Notes under the pieces: generated by a model
What the model was told of the DNA's origin: nothing
Database searches by the model: none
The model's input: only the letters and a program-made list of their open reading frames with translations
Shown here: piece by piece, positions 16,542 to 25,430 of the stretch
How positions within the stretch are numbered: the stretch's first letter is position 1
How the letters are laid out: each line of letters opens with the position of its first letter
Position numbers and translations under genes: made by a program
Assembly: GCA_035304345.1 (NCBI GenBank)
Contig: DATGQE010000003.1
Location: forward strand, 62,001-126,000
Length of the DNA: 64,000 nt
Reading direction: 5' to 3'
Source: IDS-8 sp035304345
GTDB lineage: Bacteria > Pseudomonadota > Gammaproteobacteria > Steroidobacterales > Woeseiaceae

Positions 16542-18287
16542 CTACATCGATTCCGGTGCCGAAACGCCCAGTATGCGGAGGCCCGAGGCGATCACCTGCT
16601 GCGCCGCCGCGATCAGGGCGAGGCGCGCATTGCGTACGACCTCCTCGTCAACGATGAACGTGTGGGCGTTGTAATACGTGTGAAAATCGTTCGCGAGGTC
16701 GCGCAGGTAGTGCACCAGGTGGTGCGGTGCGCGATTCGCGGCGGCGAGCTCGATGATCTCCGGGTACCGGCTCACCGTACGCATGAGCGCTTCCTCGTGC
16801 GGCTCCGTGAGCGCGCCGAGCTGGCTCAGGCCCACGTCGCGGTCCCAGGAGAGGCCGCGTTCCTCGAGCTGGCGAAACACGCTCGCCACGCGCGCGTGCG
16901 CGTACTGGATGTAGTACACCGGGTTCTCGTTCGAGCGGCTCTTCGCGAGCTCGAGGTCGAAGTCGAGGTGCTGGTCGTTGGAGCGCATGACGTAGAAGAA
17001 GCGCGCCGCATCGTTCCCGACTTCCTCGCGCAACTGGCGCAGCGTGACGAACTCGCCCGACCGGGTCGACATCGACAGCTTCTCGCCGCCGCGGTAGAGC
17101 GTGACGAACTGCACGAGTCGCACTTCCAGGTCGTCGCCGGCGAAGCCCATGGCCTCGAGGCCCGCGCCGACACGGGCGACGTAGCCGTGATGGTCCGCGC
17201 CGAGCACGTCCAGCAGGAGATCGTAGCCGCGCTGCTTTTTGTCGTAGTGATAGGCGATGTCGGACGCGAAGTAGGTCGTCTTGCCGTTTTCGCGCACCAC
17301 GACGCGATCCTTCTCGTCGCCGTAGTCGGTGGCGCGGAACCAGGTCGCCCCGTCGCGCTTGTAGAGCATGTTGCGCTTCTCGAGCTCCGCGAGCGCCTGC
17401 GCGATGCGGCCATCCGCGGTGAGGCTTTCCTCGGAGAACCAGCGGTCGTAGACGACCCCGAACTCGGCGAGGTCGTTCTTGATGTCGTCGAGGATCGCCG
17501 TGAGTGCCTGGCGGCGCAGCGCCGCGAAACCCGCCTCGCCGAGGTGCCGTTCGGCCGCGGCGAGCAGCGCGCCGATGTAGGCTTCCTTGTCGCCCTCCGG
17601 CGCGTCCGGCGGCAGGTTCTCGAGCACGTCCCCGGGCGCGGGCCAGCCGGAGGCGTCGACCTGGGCGGCGATGTCGCGGATGTACCCGCCGCGGTAGCCT
17701 GCCTGCGGGAACGGCACGGCGACGCCGCGCGCCTCGAGCACCCGCAGCCAGACGCTTACGCCGAGGATGTCCATCTGCCGGCCGGCGTCGTTCACGTAGT
17801 ACTCCCGGTCGACCGGGTACCCCGCCGCCTCGAGCAGGTTCGCGACGCTCGCGCCGTAGGCGGCGTGACGCCCGTGACCGACGTGCAGGGGGCCGGTCGG
17901 GTTGGCCGAGACGAACTCGACCAGGATGCGGGGCGATTCGCGTTTCGCACCGTGTCCGTATTCGTCACCCTGCCGCAGCACGCGGGAGATCTCGCGGTGC
18001 AGCGCTTCACGGGCCAGCCGGAAGTTGACGAACCCGGGGCCAGCGACCTCGACTTTCTCGATCAGCTCGCTCTCGGGCACGCACCCGGCGATCGACTCCG
18101 CGAGCTTGCGCGGCTGGAGGCCCATCGGTTTCGCGATCTGCATCGCGACGTTGGTCGTGAAGTCGCCGTGCCGCGGATCACGCGTGCGCTCGACGATTGC
18201 ACTCACCGACTGCGCGTCGGGATGTTCCTTGAGCTCGGGCACGCGCGCGAGCGCTTGGCGGAGCAGTTGTTCGACGTCGCCCTTCAC
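16542..18287 (-). CDS. argS: Arginyl-tRNA synthetase
   Basis: A 581-residue class I aminoacyl-tRNA synthetase charging tRNA-Arg. It has the N-terminal Arg-tRNA synthetase additional domain (residues 1-90), the HIGH-type motif ANPTGPLHVGHGRH, the region GADHHGYVARV and a degenerate KMSKS loop (KLSMSTRSG), as is usual for ArgS. A C-terminal DALR anticodon-binding domain starts near residue 455 (NPVYYIQYAHARVASV). The start is GTG (MKGDVEQLL). The SPOR and CapA-like genes follow in the same direction. Confidence 0.97.
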   Translation of the reverse strand: MKGDVEQLLRQALARVPELKEHPDAQSVSAIVERTRDPRHGDFTTNVAMQIAKPMGLQPRKLAESIAGCVPESELIEKVEVAGPGFVNFRLAREALHREISRVLRQGDEYGHGAKRESPRILVEFVSANPTGPLHVGHGRHAAYGASVANLLEAAGYPVDREYYVNDAGRQMDILGVSVWLRVLEARGVAVPFPQAGYRGGYIRDIAAQVDASGWPAPGDVLENLPPDAPEGDKEAYIGALLAAAERHLGEAGFAALRRQALTAILDDIKNDLAEFGVVYDRWFSEESLTADGRIAQALAELEKRNMLYKRDGATWFRATDYGDEKDRVVVRENGKTTYFASDIAYHYDKKQRGYDLLLDVLGADHHGYVARVGAGLEAMGFAGDDLEVRLVQFVTLYRGGEKLSMSTRSGEFVTLRQLREEVGNDAARFFYVMRSNDQHLDFDLELAKSRSNENPVYYIQYAHARVASVFRQLEERGLSWDRDVGLSQLGALTEPHEEALMRTVSRYPEIIELAAANRAPHHLVHYLRDLANDFHTYYNAHTFIVDEEVVRNARLALIAAAQQVIASGLRILGVSAPESM

Positions 18288-18368
18288 GGATGATCCTGGA
18301 GAGGCCCGGTGGTTCGAGCGCGAATTGTACCTTGGTTTGTGCGCGCGTTGACGCGGCGTGCGGGCCGT

Positions 18369-20573
18369 TCAGAACAGCTCGATCGGGTCGACGTCGATCG
18401 ACCAGCGGACCCGGCGCGCCGTCCCTTCCCCTTCGAGCAGGGGGCGGAGTGCCGAGAGCAGCCGATGCAGCGCGCGCCGGTCGGTGCTCTGCAGCAGGAG
18501 TTGCGCGCGATGCCGGCCCGCGCGCCGCGCCATGGGTGCGCGGACCGGGCCGAGGATGCGTACCTCGCCGATCCCGAGCATGCGGGCCTGCCCGGCAGCG
18601 CTCTCCAGGAAGGCCTGCGGCGCCTGCGCGTCGGTGGCGGATGCCCTGAGCAGCGCGAGCCGGGAGAACGGCGGCCAGCCCGCCGCGCGCCGCTCTTCCA
18701 GCGCCGTGCGGGCCACGCGCTCGTAGCCGCCCTCGAGCAGTGCCGCCCAGAACGGGTGCGAGGCGAACGCCGTCTGGATCAGCACCTCGCCGGGGCGTTG
18801 CGCGCGCCCCGCACGCCCCGCGACCTGCACCAGGCTCTGCGCCAGCCGCTCGGTGCCGCGGAAGTCGGTGCTGAAGAGCCCCTGGTCCGCGTTCACGACG
18901 GCGACCAGCGCGAGCTCGGGGAAGTGGTGCCCCTTCGACAGCATCTGCGTGCCGACCAGCACGCGCGCCCGGCCGCTCGCGGCATCGGCGAGCGCAACCT
19001 CCATCGCGCCGCGGCGCCGCGTGCTGTCGCTGTCGATGCGCGCGACGCCGTGCTCGCCGAAGCGGCGCTGCAGCACGGATTCGAGGCGCTGGGTGCCGTG
19101 CCCGAGCGGCGTCACGGAAGCGCCGCACTCGGCGCAGTGCGCGTCGAGCGCGCGCATGGCGCCGCAATGGTGGCAGATCAGCCGGTGACTCGCCGTGTGC
19201 ACCGTCATGCGCGCGTCGCAGCGGCGGCACTCGGCGACGGCCCCGCAGCCGTCGCAGATCAGCACGGGCGCATAGCCGCGGCGGTTGATGAACACGAGCA
19301 CCTGCCCGCCGTCCGCCAGCGCGCGCTCGATCGCGTCCTGCGCCGGCCGGCTCAGGCCGTCCTCGGGCTCGTGCCGCCGGAGGTCGACTAGCACGAGCCG
19401 CGGCGGCGCGGCGCCCCCCGCGCGGACCGGCAGCCGCAGGTGACGCCAGCTCCCGTCGAGCGCGCGCCTGAGCGATTCGAGCGACGGCGTCGCGGAGCCC
19501 AGGACCACGGGCACGTCGAGGGCCTTGCCGCGCACGAGGGCGAGATCCCGCGCCGAGTAGCGCAGGCCCTCCTGCTGCTTGAACGAGCCGTCGTGCTCCT
19601 CGTCGACCACGATCAGCCCGGGCCGCGCCAGCGGCACGAACACGGCCGAGCGCGTCCCGAGCACGAGCGGCGCGCTGCCGTCGCGGGCGGCGCGCCACGC
19701 GGCGAGCCGCTCCGTGTCCGGCAGCGACGAATGCAGCACGGCGGGAGCGAAACCGAGGCGCCGCTCCATGCGGCCGATGAACTGCGGCGTGAGGCCGATC
19801 TCCGGCACCAGCACCAGCGCCTGGCGGCCGCGCGCGATCGTCTCCTCGATGAGACGCAGGTAGACCTCCGTCTTGCCGCTGCCGGTGACGCCGTCGAGCA
19901 GGCTCACGTCGAAACCGCCCTCGAGCGGGACGCCGGCGATCGCGGCCGCCTGGTCGGCGTTCAGCTCGGGGCGGGGGCCCGGGGCCGTCGCCGGCGGCAA
20001 CGCGCGGACCGCGCCTTCACGCCGCTCGTGCGACTCGATCCAGCCCTTTGCCTCGAGGGTGCGCCGCACCCGCACCCAGCCCGGCACCGCCTCGTCGAGC
20101 GCGGCGACGCTCGCGGTGCCGCCGGCACGCCGCAGCGCCGCGAGCAGCGCCGCCTGGCGCGGCGCCTTGCGCGCCAGGGTGGCCAGCTCGACCGCGGCGC
20201 CCTCGGGCGTGAGCCGGGCTTCCCGCACCACGGGGTAAAGCGCTTCGCCGCGCCGCAGGGGGGCCGGCAGCGCGGCTGCCACCACCTCGCCGATCGGGTG
20301 GTGGTAGTAGTCGCTGACGAAGCGCAGCAGGTCGAGCTCCGGGGCGCCGAGCAGCGGGGCATCATCGAGCACCGCGAGCGTGCGCCGGAGCTTCGCGGCC
20401 GGCAGCTCGCTGGCGGCCGCCCGCCCGAGCACGAGGCCCACGAGCTTGCGGCGGCCGAAGGGCACGAGCACCCGGCTGCCGGGGAGCGGCACGCCTCCGC
20501 GGGCCGGCGGCAGGTAGTCGAACAGGCGCGAGAGCGGCGCGTCGATGGCGACCTTCAGCACCGCTTCGCTCAT
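18369..20573 (-). CDS. priA: Primosomal protein N' (replication restart helicase PriA)
   Basis: PriA recognises stalled forks and D-loops and reloads the replisome. The 734-residue protein shows the N-terminal 3'-DNA-end-binding domain (1-110), a winged helix region, Walker A in DGVTGSGKTEVYLRL, Walker B/DEAH as VVDEEHDGSFKQQ, and eight Cys of the paired zinc-binding loops (CDGCGAVAECRRC, CHHCGAMRALDAHCAECG). Helicase motifs such as GTQMLSKGHHFPE and QVAGRAGRAQRPG follow. The start ATG is at 20573. An 81-bp gap separates it from argS downstream. Confidence 0.97.
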   Translation of the reverse strand: MSEAVLKVAIDAPLSRLFDYLPPARGGVPLPGSRVLVPFGRRKLVGLVLGRAAASELPAAKLRRTLAVLDDAPLLGAPELDLLRFVSDYYHHPIGEVVAAALPAPLRRGEALYPVVREARLTPEGAAVELATLARKAPRQAALLAALRRAGGTASVAALDEAVPGWVRVRRTLEAKGWIESHERREGAVRALPPATAPGPRPELNADQAAAIAGVPLEGGFDVSLLDGVTGSGKTEVYLRLIEETIARGRQALVLVPEIGLTPQFIGRMERRLGFAPAVLHSSLPDTERLAAWRAARDGSAPLVLGTRSAVFVPLARPGLIVVDEEHDGSFKQQEGLRYSARDLALVRGKALDVPVVLGSATPSLESLRRALDGSWRHLRLPVRAGGAAPPRLVLVDLRRHEPEDGLSRPAQDAIERALADGGQVLVFINRRGYAPVLICDGCGAVAECRRCDARMTVHTASHRLICHHCGAMRALDAHCAECGASVTPLGHGTQRLESVLQRRFGEHGVARIDSDSTRRRGAMEVALADAASGRARVLVGTQMLSKGHHFPELALVAVVNADQGLFSTDFRGTERLAQSLVQVAGRAGRAQRPGEVLIQTAFASHPFWAALLEGGYERVARTALEERRAAGWPPFSRLALLRASATDAQAPQAFLESAAGQARMLGIGEVRILGPVRAPMARRAGRHRAQLLLQSTDRRALHRLLSALRPLLEGEGTARRVRWSIDVDPIELF

Positions 20574-20713
20574 CCGGTTTCGATCCGCTTCAACCTGCGC
20601 GTTCGCGCCTGCAACCCCTCGCGAGTATGCCCCATAATGCAGGATGCCCAGGCGTCATCTGCGCGAACCCTGCCGCGCAGTCGGCGCAATGAGGATGCAG
20701 CGCGCGGGGGCGC

Positions 20714-22093
20714 TCAGAGCTGCTTGATCGCGTGGATCAGCTCCGCGGCCATCGCCTGGCCGTCGCCGTAGAGCATCCGCGTCTGGTCGAGGAAGAAGAG
20801 CGCGTTCTCGATGCCGGAGAAGCCCGCCCCCTGGCCGCGCTTGATGACGATCACGTTCTTCGCCTTGTCGGCGTTCAGGATCGGCATGCCGTAGATCGGG
20901 CTCGACGGATCGGTGCGCGCGACCGGGTTCACGACGTCGTTGGCGCCGATGATGAGCGCGACGTCGGCGGTCGGGAATTCCGGGTTGATCTCGTTCTCGT
21001 CGTAGATGAGGTCGTAGGGCACGCCGGCCTCGGCGAGCAGCACGTTCATGTGGCCCGGCATGCGCCCCGCGACCGGGTGGATCGCGAACTTGACGTCCAC
21101 GCCGCGCTCGATGAGGAGCTGCGCGAGCTCCCACACCTTGTGCTGCGCCTGTGCCACGGCCATGCCGTATCCCGGCACGATCAGCACCTTGTTCGCGAAT
21201 GCCATCATGACGCCGGCGTCCTGCGCGTCGATCGGCTTCATCGTGCCCTCGACCGCGCCGCCGGCCGCGGCGGTGTCGCCGAAGCCGGAGAACAGGACGT
21301 TGGCGAGCGACCGGTTCATCGCTTTCGCCATCAGGCGCGTGAGCAGCGTGCCGGCGGCACCCACCACCGTGCCGGCGATGATCATCGCCGCGTTCTGCAG
21401 CACGAAACCCTCGAAGCCCACCGCGAGCCCGGTGAGCGCGTTGTACAGCGAGATCACGACCGGCATGTCCGCGCCGCCGATCGGGAGCGTCATCGTGACG
21501 CCGAGGGCGAGCGCGAGCACGAAGAAGAGGACCGCCAGCCCGATGTGGCCCTGCTGCGCCACGACGATGCCCGCCACCACGACCGTGACGAGCAGCAGCA
21601 CGAGGTTGACCGCCTGCTGGCCGGGGAAGCGCAGCGTCCGCTTCATGATGCCCTGCAGCTTCGCGAAGGCGACCAGGCTGCCGCTGAACGATACCGCCCC
21701 GATCAGGCCGCCGAGCACGGCGAGGATGGCGAAGCTCAGCCCGTGATCCGTGTCGCCGAAGAGCTCGACCGCCGCGATCGCGGCCGCGGCGCCGCCGCCC
21801 ATGCCGTTGTACAGCGCGATCATCTGCGGCATGTCGGTCATCGCGACCCGCTTGCCGGTCCACCAGGCGAGCACGCCGCCGATCGCGATGGCGACGATCA
21901 TGAGCGGGTAGTTGCCCATGCCCGGGTACAGGAAGGTGACCAGCGTCGCCACGAGCATGCCGGCGCCGGCCCACAGGATGCCGCCCCGCGCCGTCACGGG
22001 CGAGCTCATGCGCTTCAGGCCCAGGATGAAGAGGACGGCGGCGACGAAGTAACTGAGCTGGATCAGCCAGCGGGCGTCCATCGCGTCGGCCAT
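20714..22093 (-). CDS. pntB: NAD(P) transhydrogenase subunit beta
   Basis: PntB is the membrane subunit of the proton-translocating transhydrogenase (NADH + NADP+ to NAD+ + NADPH, driven by the proton gradient). The 459-residue protein has about nine membrane segments over residues 10-265 and the soluble NADP(H)-binding domain III from about 285, with VPGYGMAVAQAQHKVWEL, HPVAGRMPGHMNVLLAEA and IGANDVVNPVARTDPSSPI. Its ATG overlaps the pntAB stop (ATGA), so the three subunits are translated as a coupled operon. Confidence 0.96.
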   Translation of the reverse strand: MADAMDARWLIQLSYFVAAVLFILGLKRMSSPVTARGGILWAGAGMLVATLVTFLYPGMGNYPLMIVAIAIGGVLAWWTGKRVAMTDMPQMIALYNGMGGGAAAAIAAVELFGDTDHGLSFAILAVLGGLIGAVSFSGSLVAFAKLQGIMKRTLRFPGQQAVNLVLLLVTVVVAGIVVAQQGHIGLAVLFFVLALALGVTMTLPIGGADMPVVISLYNALTGLAVGFEGFVLQNAAMIIAGTVVGAAGTLLTRLMAKAMNRSLANVLFSGFGDTAAAGGAVEGTMKPIDAQDAGVMMAFANKVLIVPGYGMAVAQAQHKVWELAQLLIERGVDVKFAIHPVAGRMPGHMNVLLAEAGVPYDLIYDENEINPEFPTADVALIIGANDVVNPVARTDPSSPIYGMPILNADKAKNVIVIKRGQGAGFSGIENALFFLDQTRMLYGDGQAMAAELIHAIKQL

Positions 22094-22383
22094 CAGCGCT
22101 TCTCCTTGCTGCTCTTGAACATCTCGAGCATGCGCTCCGTCACGACGTAGCCGCCGACGGCGTTGCCCGCGGCGAGCACGACCCCGATGAAGCCGATCAC
22201 CGTCTCCAGCGTGGTGTCCGCGCGCCCCAGTGCCACCATCGCGCCCACGAGCACGATGCCGTGCACGAAGTTCGAGCCCGACATCAGCGGCGTGTGCAGG
22301 ATCACGGGGACGCGCGCGATCACCTCGTAGCCGGTGAACGCCGCGAGCATGAAGATATAAAGTGCGATGAAGCCGTCGATCAT
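22093..22383 (-). CDS. pntAB: NAD(P) transhydrogenase subunit alpha part 2 (membrane domain)
   Basis: A 96-residue membrane protein (MIDGFIALYIFMLAAFTGYE...) with three hydrophobic segments and a short basic C-terminus (MFKSSKEKR). It corresponds to the membrane portion of PntA that is fused to the NAD-binding part in E. coli. In this organism the alpha subunit is split, as in Rhodospirillum and many other proteobacteria. It overlaps both neighbours by four bases (ATGA). Confidence 0.95.
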   Translation of the reverse strand: MIDGFIALYIFMLAAFTGYEVIARVPVILHTPLMSGSNFVHGIVLVGAMVALGRADTTLETVIGFIGVVLAAGNAVGGYVVTERMLEMFKSSKEKR

Positions 22384-23513
22384 CAGGCGCGCTCCCCTTC
22401 GATGGCCTTCAAGGTCGGCTCGTGCACGATTTCGCCGTCGCGAACCAGTGCCGAGGCCGCGAACACCTCGTCCTCCCAGTCGATGGCGAGCTCGCCGTCT
22501 TTCAGGGCCGGGGTGATGAAGTTCAGGAGGTTGCGGGCGTACATCTCGCTCGCGTGCCGGCCCAGGCTGGCCGGCAGGTTGACCGGCCCGACGATCTTCA
22601 CGCCGCCGTCGACGACCGTCTCCCCGGCGCGCGTCAGCTCGCAGTTGCCGCCGGTCTCGGCCGCGAGGTCGACGATGACGGCGCCCGGCTTCATCGCGCG
22701 CACGGCCGCCGCCGAGATGATTTTCGGCGCGGGCCGGCCCGGGATGGCGGCGGTCGTGATGACGACGTCGGCCGCGGCGATCTCCTTGTCGAGCGCGGCC
22801 TGCTGCCGCGCCTTCTCCTCGTCCGTCAGCTCGCGTGCGTAGCCGCCGGCGCCCTCGGCGCTGACGCCGGTGTCGATGAACTTCGCGCCGAGCGACTCGA
22901 CCTGCTCGCGGGTCGCCGGCCGCACGTCGTAGCCTTTCACGATCGCCCCCAGCCGCCGCGCCGTGGCGATCGCCTGCAGCCCGGCGACGCCGGCGCCGAT
23001 GACGAGCACCTGCGCCGGCCGGATGGTGCCGGCGGCGGTGGTGAGCATCGGGAAGAACTTGTCCAGCGTCATCGCGCCGATGAGCGCGGCGCGGTAGCCG
23101 GCAGCCGCGGCCTGCGACGACAGGGCGTCCATGCTCTGCGCCCGGGAGATGCGGGGGATGAGCTCCATGGCGAAGCCGGTGAGGCGGTGGTCCCGCAACG
23201 CGGCGACGAGGTCGCGGTTGACGTGGCCGTGCATGAAGCCCACGACGACGGACCCCGGCGCCAGCTTCGCCACCGCTTCCGGCCGTGCCGGCTGCACCGT
23301 GAAAAGGACGCCCGCCCGCGCCAGCACCGCATCGGCGTCCGCGAGCTCGACGCCCTCGTAGGCCTCGTCGAGCAGTCCCGCCGCCGTCCCGGCTCCCCTC
23401 TCCATGACCAGGGTCACGCCGGCCTTCCTGAGCCTGGCGGCGACCTCCGGGGTCAAGGCGACGCGCGTCTCGCCTTCCAGGGTTTCCCTGAGCACGCCAA
23501 TCGTGAGCGGCAT
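22383..23513 (-). CDS. pntAA: NAD(P) transhydrogenase subunit alpha part 1 (NAD-binding)
   Basis: A 376-residue soluble subunit that binds NAD(H), homologous to alanine dehydrogenase/PntA domain I. It starts MPLTIGVLRETLEGETRVALTP; the nucleotide-binding fold is VLVIGAGVAGLQAIATARRLGA (near residue 165), followed by VITTAAIPGRPAPKI and VDLAAETGGNCELT. The ATG at 23513 has a GGAGA ribosome binding site; an in-frame start 8 codons upstream is not conserved. It is the first gene of pntAA-pntAB-pntB. Confidence 0.96.
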   Translation of the reverse strand: MPLTIGVLRETLEGETRVALTPEVAARLRKAGVTLVMERGAGTAAGLLDEAYEGVELADADAVLARAGVLFTVQPARPEAVAKLAPGSVVVGFMHGHVNRDLVAALRDHRLTGFAMELIPRISRAQSMDALSSQAAAAGYRAALIGAMTLDKFFPMLTTAAGTIRPAQVLVIGAGVAGLQAIATARRLGAIVKGYDVRPATREQVESLGAKFIDTGVSAEGAGGYARELTDEEKARQQAALDKEIAAADVVITTAAIPGRPAPKIISAAAVRAMKPGAVIVDLAAETGGNCELTRAGETVVDGGVKIVGPVNLPASLGRHASEMYARNLLNFITPALKDGELAIDWEDEVFAASALVRDGEIVHEPTLKAIEGERA

Positions 23514-23696
23514 TGTAGTTTCTCCGGGTCGGGGCACGACGGGGACCCGCGGCAGCCTCCTGTCGCGCCGGGGTCACACGAAAGCGCGAATGATGACATA
23601 GCGGAATGCAATCGCAAACCGGGACTTGCGTGTCCCGATGTTGCTTTTTCGCGGTCTTCCTGCAAACCTAACGGACGGTCCACACGGATCGATCGT

Positions 23697-24332
23697 ATGC
23701 GAACTGGGACGGCTGTCGACGTTTCGCAACAGGTACTCCGAACCGACGTAGCGGGCATGCCGCTCGAATGGATCGATTACCGCGAAGCGGTTCGGCTCTA
23801 TCACACGGAGCAGGTGGCCTACACCTGCGGCTCGCGGCTGTACACGCTGTTCGGCGGGATCAGCGCGCTTTCCGGCCGCCGCAGCAAGGTCGAGGTCAGC
23901 TCCATCATTGCCACGTACGGGACCGGGCAGGGCCTGGCGTACGTGCGCGACCAATACGTGCCGCCCCTCAACAACCGCACGTTGTTCAAGCGCGACGCGA
24001 ACCTGTGCCTCTATTGTGCGATGCGGTTCCCGACGCGCGAGCTGACGCGGGATCACATCACGCCACTCTCCCGTGGCGGTGGCGACACCTGGAACAACGT
24101 CGCCACCGCCTGCCGCCGCTGCAACAACCACAAGGGTGGAAGAACGCCGGAAGAGGCCGGCCTGCAGCTCGTCGCCGTACCGTTCACCCCGACTTACGCC
24201 GAATACATCTACCTCAAGGGCCGGCGGGTGCTCGCCGACCAGATGCAGTACCTGCTCGCGCACATCCCGCGCTCGAGCCCGCTGCACGCCCGGCTGTCCG
24301 GCCGGCTTTCCGAGCGCGAATTCGACTGGTAG
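23697..24332 (+). CDS. HNH endonuclease family protein
   Basis: A 211-residue protein with a C-terminal-half HNH nuclease fold: CxxC at C104/C107, Asp119-His120 in TRDHITPLSRGG, Asn133/Asn134, and CRRCNNHKGG (C139, C142, His145). The four Cys bind a structural zinc and the H-N-H residues form the metal-dependent nuclease site. The N-terminal 100 residues (YREAVRLYHTEQVAYTCGSRL) are typical of the DNA-annealing/HNH proteins found as single genes in proteobacteria. No methylase or restriction partner is adjacent. It may act in repair with the neighbouring exonuclease; this is inference. Start at ATG 23697; ATG 23757 is an alternative. Confidence 0.88.
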   Translation: MRTGTAVDVSQQVLRTDVAGMPLEWIDYREAVRLYHTEQVAYTCGSRLYTLFGGISALSGRRSKVEVSSIIATYGTGQGLAYVRDQYVPPLNNRTLFKRDANLCLYCAMRFPTRELTRDHITPLSRGGGDTWNNVATACRRCNNHKGGRTPEEAGLQLVAVPFTPTYAEYIYLKGRRVLADQMQYLLAHIPRSSPLHARLSGRLSEREFDW

Positions 24333-24352
24333 GCGCGCGCCGCGCTCCCGTG
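24332..24352. repeat. REP-like palindromic element (copy 1, degenerate)
   Basis: GC-only palindromic stretch ending in GCGCTCCCGTG between the HNH and exonuclease genes, starting right after the HNH stop codon. It resembles the elements at 58035, 61133 and 63410 in the shared CGCTCCCGTG end and adjoining GC palindrome. This is the least certain copy. Confidence 0.3.
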
Positions 24353-24398
24353 ACGCGTCTGGTATGATCGCCGGCGGGTCTTTCAGCTCGCCGCGCGG

Positions 24399-25331
24399 AT
24401 GCAATACCTCATCGATGCCAGCGTCTACGTCTTCCGTGCCTGGCATTCGATGCCCGACGACCTGGTCGACGGCGAGGGCAACCCGGTCAATGCGTTCTAC
24501 GGCTGGTGCCGTTTCCTCGGCGATTTCCTGGAGCGCGTGCGGCCGGACCGCGTGGCGGTGCTGTTCGACGAGAGCCTGAGCACCTCCTTCCGCAACCGGC
24601 TGTATCCCGAATACAAGGCGAACCGCGAGCCGGCTCCCGAGGCGCTCAAGCGCCAATTCGACTTGTGCCGCCGCTATTCCCGCGCGCTCGGCGTCATGGC
24701 CTGCGCGCACCCGACGTTCGAGGCCGACGACCTCATCGGCACCCTGGTCGTGGAAGGGCGCGCGGCCGGCATGCCCTCCACCATCGTCAGCCGCGACAAG
24801 GACCTCGCGCAGCTCGTCGGTCCGCGCGACGTGTTCTGGGATTTCAGCGGCAAGGGGCGCCTCGGCTACGAGCAGATCCCGGAAGTGTTCGGGGTCATGC
24901 CCGAGCAGATCGCGGATTTCCTCGCGCTCGCCGGCGACAGCGTCGACAACATTCCGGGCGTGCCGGGGGTCGGGCGGAAGACGGCGGCCGCGCTGCTCGC
25001 GCATTTCGGCACGCTGGAGGTGCTGTACGCGAACCTCGACCGGGTGTGCGACGTGAACTGCCGCGGCGCGAAGACGCTGGCGGCGAGACTCGAGGAGCAC
25101 CGGGAAGCGGTGCTGCTCGCCAGGCAACTGACCGGCATTGCCTGCGACGCGGAGTTCGAGCGCCCGCCGGGCGGGCTCGCGGTGCGCGCGCCGGATCTCG
25201 AGGCCGTGCACGCGATCTGCGACGAAGCGGGCTTCGGTCTCGCGCTGCGCCGCCAGGCGGAGCGCCTCGCAGAGCAACTCGGTTCGCCCGCTGCGGCCGC
25301 CGGACCGGCACTCGCGCCCGGCCGGGCCTGA
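24399..25331 (+). CDS. Stand-alone 5'-3' exonuclease / flap endonuclease (PolA N-domain type)
   Basis: A 310-residue protein equivalent to the 5' nuclease domain of DNA polymerase I without the polymerase. It has Asp6 (LIDASVYVFRAW), the conserved YPEYKANREPAPEAL, the metal-binding motif FEADDLIGTL, SRDKDLAQLV, and the helix-3-turn-helix DSVDNIPGVPGVGRKTAAALL. The predicted role is removal of RNA primers or DNA flaps. It resembles both Xni-type and PolA N-terminal nucleases and is longer than E. coli Xni. A TATGAT -10-like hexamer (24363-24368) precedes it, without a good -35. Confidence 0.92.
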   Translation: MQYLIDASVYVFRAWHSMPDDLVDGEGNPVNAFYGWCRFLGDFLERVRPDRVAVLFDESLSTSFRNRLYPEYKANREPAPEALKRQFDLCRRYSRALGVMACAHPTFEADDLIGTLVVEGRAAGMPSTIVSRDKDLAQLVGPRDVFWDFSGKGRLGYEQIPEVFGVMPEQIADFLALAGDSVDNIPGVPGVGRKTAAALLAHFGTLEVLYANLDRVCDVNCRGAKTLAARLEEHREAVLLARQLTGIACDAEFERPPGGLAVRAPDLEAVHAICDEAGFGLALRRQAERLAEQLGSPAAAAGPALAPGRA

Positions 25332-25430
25332 ACGGCACCGGTCCGCACGGCCGTCGCCGCCCGTCCGACTCGCCCGTCGCGGCGCGATCTGGCAGCCTCT
25401 CACGATGACGACGGTGCAGGGATCGTAGCG

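Noticed and set aside
16011..18293. A 760-codon plus-strand frame opposite argS and the SPOR gene
   Set aside because: Antisense of argS; composition is that of a reverse-complemented coding sequence.
23697..24332. Restriction-modification or defence system based on the HNH protein
   Set aside because: There is no methyltransferase, specificity subunit, helicase or toxin next to it; neighbours are transhydrogenase and repair-type nuclease genes.
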